DNA of 7,520 nt from contig JBAZOD010000048.1 in NCBI GenBank assembly GCA_041648955.1, positions 1 through 7,520 of the forward strand, given 5' to 3'. Under the pieces are notes generated by a model. It searched no databases. It saw nothing but the letters and a program-made list of their open reading frames with translations, and was not told the DNA's origin. The position numbers and the translations under genes are program-made. Positions 1-6,489 of this stretch are shown piece after piece. This DNA comes from JBAZOD01 sp041648955 (GTDB lineage: Bacteria > Patescibacteriota > Patescibacteriia > Patescibacteriales > JAQTRU01). How positions within the stretch are numbered: the stretch's first letter is position 1; the number at the start of each line of letters is the position of its first letter.

Positions 1-371
1 AATAAAACTTTTTCCACCCCCCTGTCAATCGCTGCATCTACTACATTTTGACTGCCCAGAATATTAGTCTTCACTGCTTCGAAAGGGTTATATTCCAAAA
101 GCGGAACTTGCTTTAAAGCGGCAGCATGGATTACAACGTCAACGCCGTCGAAGGCTCTTTCCAGTCTTTGCAAATCTCGAACATCGCCGATGAAAAATCT
201 TAATCTTTCATCGTTTAATTCCCTTTGCATATTAAATTGTTTCAATTCATCTCGGCTGAAGATAATCAGTTTCTTTAGATTAAAATTCTCTAATAAATAT
301 TTAGCAAAATTTTTTCCGAAAGAGCCTGTCCCTCCTGTTATCAAGACCGTTTTGTTGTCTAAATTTATCAT
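1..371 (-). CDS. pseB: UDP-GlcNAc 4,6-dehydratase (inverting), PseB-like, 3' end beyond window
   Basis: I translated this by hand from the ATG at 371-369; 123 codons are present and the frame runs off the low edge. The protein starts directly with a Rossmann fold: TVLITGGTGSFGKNFAKYLL at residues 8-27 carries the GGTGSFG dinucleotide-binding loop. FSRDELKQ follows at 38-45, then GDVRDLQRL at 62-70 and HAAALKQVPLLEYNPFEAVK at 82-101. These motifs are typical of PseB and its FlaA1/CapD relatives. Having no N-terminal membrane domain fits the short soluble PseB form rather than WbpM/CapD. PseB converts UDP-GlcNAc to a UDP-4-keto-6-deoxy-L-altro sugar, the first step of pseudaminic acid synthesis; related enzymes feed other deoxy-amino sugars. 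The catalytic Lys/Tyr region lies past the edge and cannot be checked. The start is 6 nt after the ABC transporter stop, with AAAAAT and no Shine-Dalgarno between. The family call is firm; the final sugar is an inference. Confidence 0.88.
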   Translation of the reverse strand, partial: MINLDNKTVLITGGTGSFGKNFAKYLLENFNLKKLIIFSRDELKQFNMQRELNDERLRFFIGDVRDLQRLERAFDGVDVVIHAAALKQVPLLEYNPFEAVKTNILGSQNVVDAAIDRGVEKVL

Positions 372-377
372 ATTTTT

Positions 378-2165
378 TTATTTTCTAATATTATAAACTT
401 TATAAAAATAGGTTTCTTTATCTTTTAGCAATTCTTCCGGTCTTCCTTCCTCTATAATTTTTCCCTTATCTATTACTAATAATCTATCAGAATTAACTAT
501 TGTAGACAACCTATGAGCAACTACCAAAACTGTAATTTTTCCCTTTAAATCTTCGATGATCTTTTGTATTTTTAATTCTGATTCGTTGTCTAGCGCACTG
601 GTGGCCTCATCCATAATAAGAATTTTCGGTTTCCTTGCCAAAACTCTGGCTATAACAATTCTCTGCCTCTGTCCAGCAGATAATAAAACTCCTCTTTCCC
701 CTATAAGAGTTGAAAATTTGTTCGGCAAGGTTTGAATAAAATCATAAATATTAGCCATCTTCGCCGCTTCTTCCATACCCTGATCAGTAACATCTTCATT
801 ATAAAATTTAATATTTTCCATTATAGTGCCATTTTTCAAAAACATATCTTGGGAAATATATCCTACATTATTTCTCCATTCTCTCATCCTTATACTCTCT
901 ATATTAACGCCGTCTACGGAAATTTCCCCACCGCCAGGCTGAAATAATCTCAATAATAAATCAATAATTGTCGTCTTACCGGCGCCAGAATGGCCTATCA
1001 AACCAATCATCTCGCCTTTCTTAATTGAAAAACACAAATCATTCAAAATATTAGTTCCGGCTTCATAAAAAAAACTTATATTTTTAAATTCCAAAACATT
1101 TTCAAAATTAAACGACAATTGGCCGAAGTCTTCTTCTTTGTGTTTATCAGCTAATTGTTTATATTCTAAAACTTTTTTTAAAAACGGAACTAAACTGCTC
1201 ATATTCAATATTCTCTTTTGTAATTGTTCAAAATAAGAAAAAATCTGTTTTATTAGATATACAACTGCTATCAAAGCCGCTAAATTAAAACTGGGGGATC
1301 TATAGGAAAAGACAAAAACTATACAAATAAAAATTAAACTCGCCGGTTGAACAAAGATACTTGTACTAGCGCTTATTAAAGTAAATTTAATGCCCAAATC
1401 TCTTAATCTTACAAAATAATTTTTCCCAATACTACCAACCTGATCTTGAACAAACATGGATTTAACCGTCTTCATTCCTAAAATATTTTCATTAATATGA
1501 TGAGAAACATCCTTATTTATCTTATCAACCTCATACGACAACATTCTCGCCTTATATATAAACGGCTTTACGATGAGAAAAAATAACAATCCTAAAATTA
1601 AAGTAGATAAAGTTATATAAACGGAAATATTTATAGCGATTAAAATATAAATAGTCATTGTAAAGAGTACCATAATTGTTCCACTTATATGCCCCAGCAA
1701 TCCCGAACTATTTCTGACATTTACAACTAAAACCGTCTCCAAATGGCCAAGTTTCTCTTTCAAAAGATAGCTCCAATTTGATTTTAAAATACTTGAAAAA
1801 AGTTTACTTTTAGTTTTCTCTTCATATCCTAAAGTTATTTTAGCCGAGACGTAGGAAAAAATAACCATAACAACAGCCTGCAGGATAAAAAGCAAACAAA
1901 CAAAAACTAAGAGATATTTTATCCTAAAATCAACTCCTAAAAAAAGAAAAATCTTTTCTATTGTCAGGGAAACAAAGTCATCTCCTTTACCCTGACCGGA
2001 AACAAAAGAAAAAAGAGGGACAAGGGCATTAACCCCAACCCCTCCTAATATCCCACTAAAAAAACTTAATACTGCCAAAACAAATATTTGAACCTTATAT
2101 TCCCCAAAGGCTTGTTTTGACAATCTGAAAACAGTTATCAATCTATTTTCTTTTAAATTTTTCAT
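378..2165 (-). CDS. ABC transporter, fused permease and ATPase (PglK/MsbA-like flippase or exporter)
   Basis: This is a complete 595-residue half-transporter with the usual exporter order of membrane domain then nucleotide-binding domain; it should act as a homodimer in the cytoplasmic membrane. Six hydrophobic segments are visible at about 27-52, 84-106, 160-180, 181-201, 262-288 and 292-312. The ATPase domain has Walker A GHSGAGKT (391-398), Q-loop Gln439, signature LSAGQRQR (495-502), Walker B ILIMDE with Glu520, D-loop SALD (523-526) and H-loop His551. The signature reads LSAGQ where LSGGQ is usual; all other key residues are intact. Length and domain order match lipid-linked oligosaccharide flippases such as PglK and also lipid A and drug exporters. 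Glycan genes on both sides favour a glycan substrate, but sequence alone does not prove it. It starts 4 nt after the regulator's stop and ends 6 nt before pseB, so the three genes are probably co-transcribed. Confidence 0.93.
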   Translation of the reverse strand: MKNLKENRLITVFRLSKQAFGEYKVQIFVLAVLSFFSGILGGVGVNALVPLFSFVSGQGKGDDFVSLTIEKIFLFLGVDFRIKYLLVFVCLLFILQAVVMVIFSYVSAKITLGYEEKTKSKLFSSILKSNWSYLLKEKLGHLETVLVVNVRNSSGLLGHISGTIMVLFTMTIYILIAINISVYITLSTLILGLLFFLIVKPFIYKARMLSYEVDKINKDVSHHINENILGMKTVKSMFVQDQVGSIGKNYFVRLRDLGIKFTLISASTSIFVQPASLIFICIVFVFSYRSPSFNLAALIAVVYLIKQIFSYFEQLQKRILNMSSLVPFLKKVLEYKQLADKHKEEDFGQLSFNFENVLEFKNISFFYEAGTNILNDLCFSIKKGEMIGLIGHSGAGKTTIIDLLLRLFQPGGGEISVDGVNIESIRMREWRNNVGYISQDMFLKNGTIMENIKFYNEDVTDQGMEEAAKMANIYDFIQTLPNKFSTLIGERGVLLSAGQRQRIVIARVLARKPKILIMDEATSALDNESELKIQKIIEDLKGKITVLVVAHRLSTIVNSDRLLVIDKGKIIEEGRPEELLKDKETYFYKVYNIRK

Positions 2166-2169
2166 ATTT

Positions 2170-2418
2170 TTACCACTTGTTTATCTTACTTACCACTCTC
2201 TGCTTTAAACCCAGATAAGATTTTATGGCTTTCCGTTCAACTTCAGGAGATACCAAACGCAATATCTCCTTGCCCAATATACGATACTGGCCACCAACTT
2301 TATTGGCTTTTATCAGCTCTTTTTTTAACATCCTCTTTATAGTACTTTCACTAATTTTTAAAAGTTTTTGTGTTTCCAGGGTGGTATATACTCCATTTTC
2401 TTTTATTTCTTCAGTCAT
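2170..2418 (-). CDS. small winged-helix DNA-binding protein (MerR/excisionase-like, HTH_17 type)
   Basis: This 82-residue protein has the pattern of excisionase-family or MerR-like single-domain regulators. TTLETQKLLKISESTIKRML (12-31) forms the helix-turn-helix, and a charged wing follows, KANKVGGQYRILGKEIL (37-53), with the VGGQYRI hairpin typical of the family. The last 25 or so residues are basic and helical-looking (ERKAIKSYLGLKQRVVSKIN) and could support oligomer contacts. No effector domain is present, unlike full MerR proteins, so size and layout are closest to BldC or Xis. It is the first gene of the downstream block, directly behind a consensus promoter and three phased repeats. The simplest reading is a regulator of its own operon, including the ABC transporter and pseB; that role is inferred. 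The excisionase label reflects the fold only: no integrase or attachment site is visible. The start at 2418 is the only sensible one, about 10 nt from the predicted transcription start. Confidence 0.85.
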   Translation of the reverse strand: MTEEIKENGVYTTLETQKLLKISESTIKRMLKKELIKANKVGGQYRILGKEILRLVSPEVERKAIKSYLGLKQRVVSKINKW

Positions 2419-2434
2419 ATTTATTACTTTATTT

Positions 2435-2464
2435 ATTATACTAATATCTTATAACGGGTGTCAA
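2435..2464 (-). promoter_or_regulatory. sigma70-type promoter for the regulator-ABC-pseB block
   Basis: Read on the minus strand, TTGACA (2464-2459) is followed by an 18-bp spacer and TATAAT (2440-2435). Both hexamers match consensus exactly. Transcription would start near 2428, leaving a leader of only about 10 nt before the ATG at 2418, with no Shine-Dalgarno in it. A weaker alternative pairs the middle TTGACA (2474-2469) with TATAAG (2453-2448) over a 15-bp spacer. The -35 box is also the promoter-proximal unit of a triple repeat, so a protein bound there would compete with or reshape RNA polymerase binding. The location just after a terminator and in front of a gene supports the call. Confidence 0.85.
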
Positions 2465-2484
2465 AAAGTGTCAATAGGTGTCAA
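2458..2484 (-). repeat. three TTGACAC direct repeats at exact 10-bp spacing, putative operator
   Basis: On the minus strand TTGACAC occurs at 2484-2478, 2474-2468 and 2464-2458, separated by CTA and TTT. The unit start repeats every 10 bp, close to one helical turn, so all three copies face the same side of the DNA. The copy nearest the gene supplies the -35 hexamer. Direct, not inverted, repeats suit head-to-tail binding by small winged-helix proteins such as BldC or Xis, and the adjacent gene encodes such a fold. The repeats are seen directly; binding by the neighbouring protein is inferred. A chance or slippage-made duplication of the -35 motif is the main alternative. Confidence 0.7.
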
Positions 2485-2490
2485 GGAATA

Positions 2491-2522
2491 CAAAAAAAGA
2501 ACGTAATTTCGCTCTTTTTTTG
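2491..2522 (-). terminator. intrinsic terminator closing the upstream glycosyltransferase block
   Basis: A 13-bp stem (2491-2503 with 2510-2522) encloses a 6-nt loop. It includes an A7/U7 pairing and a core of GAGCG against CGTTC on the minus strand. One pair is G-U in minus-strand RNA but an A-C mismatch in plus-strand RNA, so folding favours minus-strand transcripts. The U7 run lies in the 3' arm. The hairpin begins 7 nt after the stop of the GT4 gene that ends at 2530, and upstream of the next promoter, as expected for an operon end. The G/C core is short, so efficiency may be modest. Confidence 0.8.
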
Positions 2523-2529
2523 TTAATCT

Positions 2530-3627
2530 TTATTTTATGAAATCTAATATTTTTTTAACCCTCCTCTCCCAGGTATACTGCTTGACATCGAAAAAAGCTT
2601 GTTTGGAAATTTTATCTGATAGTTCTTTATTATTTAGAATTTCTTCTATCCCTCTGGCCAAATCTTTCGAATCCCCTGGTTTTGCTAGAAGAGAATTATT
2701 TTCATTTAATATTTCCCTTACTGAAGGCAAATCAGAGGCAATAATCGGCCTTTGGCTAGCCATATATTCAAACATTTTAAGAGGAGACATATAATAAGCA
2801 AAATGTTGGGTAAAAGGGAATGGCATCAAAAGCAGATCGGAGGCTTTTTGATAAATAGCTAAAGTTTTCTGGTTAACATTTCCAAAAAATTTCACTCTGT
2901 CAAAAACATTTTCTTCTTTAGCCTTGCCCTCATATTCAATAATATCCTTTTTGCTTCCCCCTATAGCCAAAAAAATAATATCATTATCTAAAATTTTCAA
3001 AGCTTTCAATATATCAATAATTCCCTTGTCCATATCCATGGTTTTAAACCGCCCGGTATAAAGAATAATCCTCTTGTTTTGAGGCAAATTTAGTTCCTTC
3101 CTCGCCGTTTCTTTATCCATCCCTATATTAAAAATGCTCAAATCAACTGCGTCCGGAAAAACTAACATATTTTTAGAAGCACAACGAAATTTCTTTATAT
3201 AAGAGTTCCGAAGATTCTCGGTTACAAATATAAAATTTTTGACTGCCTTTGACAAAAAATTTTCTGCGATCAGGCTATGCCAACCGCCCAGAGGCAGAGC
3301 GTGAATTTCGTAGGCGACTTTTATTTTTTGGCGAAAAAATAATTTATTAAAAACTATTATACAAAGGAGCAATATTGATTCCCGGCAATAAATGTATTCA
3401 ATCTTTTCTCTTTTTATAAACTTCAGATATTTCCAGGCTAAAATATAACTCTTTCTAGAATTAAAACAAATGATATTTATACTTTTATCATCTGTATTTT
3501 TATAATTAACACCTAAATAAAAATCTTCTCCTAACTGTCTTTGAAATTCTTTGGCCATAGAATGAACTTGGACCAAATTTGCCAATTTATTAGAGAAAGC
3601 TATTGAAGTACAATATATTAATCTCAT
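2530..3627 (-). CDS. GT4-family glycosyltransferase (paralogue 1)
   Basis: This 365-residue protein has the GT-B two-domain layout of retaining GT4 enzymes, which transfer a sugar from a nucleotide donor onto a growing glycan, usually at the inner face of the membrane. The N-terminal acceptor domain opens with MRLIYCTSIAFSNKLANL. The linker to the donor domain carries VFPDAVDLSIF (156-166). The donor domain has LYTGRFKTMDMDKGI (189-203) and the donor-binding segment SPLKMFEYMASQRPIIASDL (281-300), which includes Glu287. No signal peptide or full transmembrane helix is evident. It is a clear full-length paralogue of the gene immediately upstream, sharing an identical 32-residue run (264-295). 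It starts 5 nt after that gene's stop and is the last gene before the terminator. Donor, acceptor and linkage cannot be read from the sequence. Confidence 0.9.
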   Translation of the reverse strand: MRLIYCTSIAFSNKLANLVQVHSMAKEFQRQLGEDFYLGVNYKNTDDKSINIICFNSRKSYILAWKYLKFIKREKIEYIYCRESILLLCIIVFNKLFFRQKIKVAYEIHALPLGGWHSLIAENFLSKAVKNFIFVTENLRNSYIKKFRCASKNMLVFPDAVDLSIFNIGMDKETARKELNLPQNKRIILYTGRFKTMDMDKGIIDILKALKILDNDIIFLAIGGSKKDIIEYEGKAKEENVFDRVKFFGNVNQKTLAIYQKASDLLLMPFPFTQHFAYYMSPLKMFEYMASQRPIIASDLPSVREILNENNSLLAKPGDSKDLARGIEEILNNKELSDKISKQAFFDVKQYTWERRVKKILDFIK

Positions 3628-3632
3628 AATTT

Positions 3633-4790
3633 TTATATTTTATCATTTATAAATTTTATTATGTTTTCCGCCCTTTTTTCCCAGGTATAGTTTCTAACAT
3701 CCAAAAAAGCTTTCTGGGAAATTGTTTCTGCTAATTTTTTATTTTCTATAATTTTTTTTATGCCCTCAGCTAAAACTTCCGGCGCGTTAACTTTTATCAA
3801 TAAAGCATTCTCCTCATTCAAAACTTCCCTGACAGAAGGAAGATCTGTGGCCACAATCGGTCTTTGACTGGCCATATACTCAAACATCTTGAGAGGAGAC
3901 ATGTAGTAGGCAAAATGCTGAGTAAAAGGGAAAGGCATCAAGAGTAAATCGCAAGCTTTTTGGCAAATCGCCAAGCGAGATCTATCGATTTTTTCTAAAA
4001 ATAAAACATTTTTTTTCAGCCCAAGTCTATCGGAAAAATTCCGAGAGTTCTCTATCTCGGAGCCGGAACCGCCGACAGCTAGAAAAAAAATATCTGGATA
4101 GTCATCTAAAAGTATTTTAACTGCTTCCAATATCTCTTCCACCCCCTTCTTTTCTCCCATAGTTTCAAAACGGCCAGTATAGCCTAAAATAATTTTATCT
4201 TCTGATAAACTTAATTTTTGTCTAGCCTCTATTTTTGAGATGTTTAAATCAAAAATTTTTAGATCAACTCCATCGGGGGACGCAAATATTTGACCGTCAG
4301 AAAAACCAGCTTCTAAGGCTTTCTTTTTCAACTCCCTTGTAACCACAATAACTTTTTCTGCTTTTTTTATAAAAAATTTAAATAGACTTTTTTTACTTTC
4401 TGCCCATCTATGAATTTCAAAAATAGTTCTGCAACCTCTTAAATTAAAAAGCCAAATAATCTCAGGATTTCTAGAATAAATAACAGTATTTTTATCAACT
4501 TTTTCAAAAATCAAATGAAAAAAATAAAAAAGGCTCTGAAGCCAGAAACCAAATTTTCCTAAATATTTATGATATTTAACAAAATCAAAACTTTTAATTT
4601 TTCTAACTTTAAAACTTCTTTTAGCTCCATAAAATTCAAAGGGATCTTCGTTAAATTTACTTTCTCTAGTCGGAAGCAAAAGCTCAACTCTGGCTCCTAG
4701 ACCTGAAAATTCTTCACACATCTTAAAAATCTGATAACCATTAGCTTTGTCTGTCGGAATTTTAGCGTTCACTATATATAAAAGTTTCAT
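3633..4790 (-). CDS. GT4-family glycosyltransferase (paralogue 2)
   Basis: This 385-residue GT-B fold enzyme has an N-terminal domain beginning MKLLYIVNAKIPTDKANGYQ, the linker motif SPDGVDLKIF (171-180), the donor-domain motif GYTGRFETMGEKKGVEEIL (203-221), and SPLKMFEYMASQRPIVATDL (298-317) with Glu304. The stretch at about 80-99 is aromatic and hydrophobic (WLQSLFYFFHLIF) and may lie along the membrane, as in many lipid-linked GT4 enzymes. It matches the following gene along its whole length, including the NKxAN/DKAN start motif and the C-terminal YTWE motif, so the two arose by duplication. Similar donor domains with diverged acceptor domains suggest the same or a similar sugar donor used on different acceptors; that is inferred. 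It begins 3 nt after the methyltransferase stop. Confidence 0.9.
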   Translation of the reverse strand: MKLLYIVNAKIPTDKANGYQIFKMCEEFSGLGARVELLLPTRESKFNEDPFEFYGAKRSFKVRKIKSFDFVKYHKYLGKFGFWLQSLFYFFHLIFEKVDKNTVIYSRNPEIIWLFNLRGCRTIFEIHRWAESKKSLFKFFIKKAEKVIVVTRELKKKALEAGFSDGQIFASPDGVDLKIFDLNISKIEARQKLSLSEDKIILGYTGRFETMGEKKGVEEILEAVKILLDDYPDIFFLAVGGSGSEIENSRNFSDRLGLKKNVLFLEKIDRSRLAICQKACDLLLMPFPFTQHFAYYMSPLKMFEYMASQRPIVATDLPSVREVLNEENALLIKVNAPEVLAEGIKKIIENKKLAETISQKAFLDVRNYTWEKRAENIIKFINDKI

Positions 4791-4793
4791 ATT

Positions 4794-5435
4794 TTATTTT
4801 TTGACTTCGAAAAAATAACCAAGAGGAAGATATTCTTGGGTCAGATGATGGTTAGGCCTAATAATTTTCAAAAATTTATGCAATATTATCTTGTCTAAAA
4901 AAACCCCTAAATTCATGGCTACATATTTAATAAAATTCGGACGATACAAACCAAACTTTAATTGGTAAATAACGCTAAATAATCCAAAACCAAGTTCTTT
5001 TATTTCAATATCTTTAAAACCGGCGTCAGTTGTCACCCTAACAAGCGCCGATTTTGTATATCGAAAATAATCATTGGGCGAACCGTGAACATTAAATAAA
5101 AACGGCACCGCACCTATCAATCTTCCTCCCGGTTTCAATATCCTGAAACTCTCATTAACGATATTTTGAAAATTAAAAACATGCTCTAAAACGTTCAGAC
5201 ACAAAACGCAGTCATAGGATTCGTTTTTTAAAGGAAAAATTTCTTCAAGATCAAATTCGTAATCTGGACCACATTCCCTATTAAGATTAACAACTTCTAT
5301 TTTATGTTCCCCTCTTATGAGTTCGTGATAGCCGGAACGCTTATCTCCGCCCAAATCTAAAATCGTCCCATCAATTTTCAATTTGGAAATTTCTTCGTAC
5401 TCGCATTTTCTTAGAAGAGACATTGTTCTTTTCAT
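4794..5435 (-). CDS. class I SAM-dependent methyltransferase (Methyltransf_11-like)
   Basis: This soluble 213-residue protein has the Rossmann methyltransferase order. Motif I is ILDLGGDKRSG (25-35), where the usual GxGxG is reduced to GG followed by a charged loop. A middle segment DYEFDLEEIFPLKNESYD (58-75) is followed by CVLCLNVLEHV (76-86), then the post-core KPGGRLIGAVPF (101-112). NVHGSPNDYFRYTKSAL (115-131) is common in methyltransferases found in glycan clusters. Its place among glycosyltransferases suggests methylation of a sugar hydroxyl or terminal cap, though the acceptor is unknown. The start at 5435 follows the previous stop by 5 nt (AAAAT); Met5 (5423) is an alternative. The C-terminal third (150-213) is basic and aromatic and lacks recognisable motifs. 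Confidence 0.87.
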   Translation of the reverse strand: MKRTMSLLRKCEYEEISKLKIDGTILDLGGDKRSGYHELIRGEHKIEVVNLNRECGPDYEFDLEEIFPLKNESYDCVLCLNVLEHVFNFQNIVNESFRILKPGGRLIGAVPFLFNVHGSPNDYFRYTKSALVRVTTDAGFKDIEIKELGFGLFSVIYQLKFGLYRPNFIKYVAMNLGVFLDKIILHKFLKIIRPNHHLTQEYLPLGYFFEVKK

Positions 5436-5440
5436 ATTTT

Positions 5441-6487
5441 TTATAATAAATCAGAAATTTTTTTTATTAACCCCTTAAGACTATGATTATTCACAACAAT
5501 GGAACGCAAATCATCACCCGTGTTTCTTCTCTTTTCCTTTGGCATTTTGATTAAAAAGCGTATTTTTTCAGATAATTCCTGATGGGCGGACTTTTTATAC
5601 ATCAACGTTTCCCTATAATTTGCCAAAACCTCTTCCAGCGCCTCGTTGCATGTTAAAATCGGCAAACCGCAAGCCATTGCCTCTAATATAGCTTTATCAA
5701 GGCTGCCAGTATAACTCATATTGGCAAATAGATCGGAAAATTGCAAATAATCAACAATATCTTTATTGGGTATGGAACCCAAAAATTTTATAATACCTGA
5801 CAACCCTTTTCTGCTTACCATCCTCTTTAAGCTTTCTAAATATTCTTCTTGGCTTTTTCTACCAGCTCCCCCTATTATATTAGCCTTTATTTTCAAATTT
5901 TCCTTAGCTAAAATTTCTATGGCCCTAATTAAAGTTTCATAATCTTTCACCGGAGAAATTCTGCCTACCGTGACAATGTTAAAAAAATCATTATTATGAT
6001 GTTTTAAACTAGGTTTAAATTTACTTATGTCTATGCCCTGGCCGACAACTCTTTTTTTGCCACTTTTTAGCCTAAAACCACTCTGGGTAGAAGTGAAAAT
6101 AATATCCGACATTTTTTCCGCGATTCTTAAACTGAAGGGTATGGAACCGTGAGCGTACCAAAGGCCGATTCGCTTCCGCCAAAATTTCCAAAATATTCCT
6201 CCCAATAAAATATATTCTTGGTTCATATGGACAAAGATTTTGTCATAGTTTTTTCGCTCTGACCAGATGTAACGATAAAAATTATAAATATATTTAATTT
6301 TTGAGCAACCAGCTTCTTTGCCCAGACTTAAAACTTTCACATTATCTGGCAAATTAGCTTCGCCCTTCTCCAGACAAATCGCTGTAACCAACTCGTAATT
6401 TTTAGCAAATTCGGCAATCCAACCGTGCATAAAACCAAGCACGTCATCATTGGCATCTACTTTTTGAGTCAAAATTAATAACCTCAT
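5441..6487 (-). CDS. GT4-family glycosyltransferase
   Basis: This 348-residue GT-B enzyme has the linker motif GQGIDISKFKP (149-159), the donor-domain start IVTVGRISPVKDYETLIRAI (171-190), the glycine loop IIGGAGRKS (204-212), and the donor-site motif TGSLDKAILEAMACGLPIL (260-278). Glu269 is the conserved acid before AMACG. The first acid of the usual E-x7-E motif is not in register; Asp264 in the TGSLDK variant lies nearby. The N-terminal domain holds HMNQEYILLGG (87-97) and LWYAHGSIPFS (109-119), likely part of the acceptor side. It is not closely similar to the two paralogous GT4 genes downstream, so it probably makes a different linkage. It begins 2 nt after the membrane protein's stop and ends 5 nt before the methyltransferase. 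Substrate is not predictable. Confidence 0.9.
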   Translation of the reverse strand: MRLLILTQKVDANDDVLGFMHGWIAEFAKNYELVTAICLEKGEANLPDNVKVLSLGKEAGCSKIKYIYNFYRYIWSERKNYDKIFVHMNQEYILLGGIFWKFWRKRIGLWYAHGSIPFSLRIAEKMSDIIFTSTQSGFRLKSGKKRVVGQGIDISKFKPSLKHHNNDFFNIVTVGRISPVKDYETLIRAIEILAKENLKIKANIIGGAGRKSQEEYLESLKRMVSRKGLSGIIKFLGSIPNKDIVDYLQFSDLFANMSYTGSLDKAILEAMACGLPILTCNEALEEVLANYRETLMYKKSAHQELSEKIRFLIKMPKEKRRNTGDDLRSIVVNNHSLKGLIKKISDLL

Positions 6488-6489
6488 AA

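Noticed and set aside
190..947. Plus-strand open frames at 190-396 and 732-947
   Set aside because: They are antisense to conserved pseB and ABC ATPase motifs and encode Phe/Ile/Leu-rich products typical of shadow frames in A+T-rich DNA.
2170..2418. Excisionase-like protein as a sign of an integrated mobile element
   Set aside because: The fold is shared by many ordinary regulators; no integrase, attachment repeat or insertion boundary is visible, and neighbours on both sides are glycan genes in one direction.
2458..2484. CRISPR-like array
   Set aside because: The units are only 7-8 bp with 2-3 bp between them, far too short for CRISPR repeats and spacers.
2225..2506. Plus-strand open frame of 93 codons across the regulator and intergenic region
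   Set aside because: It lies antisense to the regulator gene and runs through the promoter, repeats and terminator; the product is low-complexity and hydrophobic with no recognisable motif.
2537..2794. Plus-strand open frame of 85 codons
   Set aside because: Antisense to the conserved donor domain of the GT4 gene; no motif or start context supports it.
2743..3950. Recent duplication or gene conversion between the two GT4 genes
   Set aside because: The identical protein segment has about 15 silent differences over 96 nt, which indicates old divergence under selection rather than recent copying.
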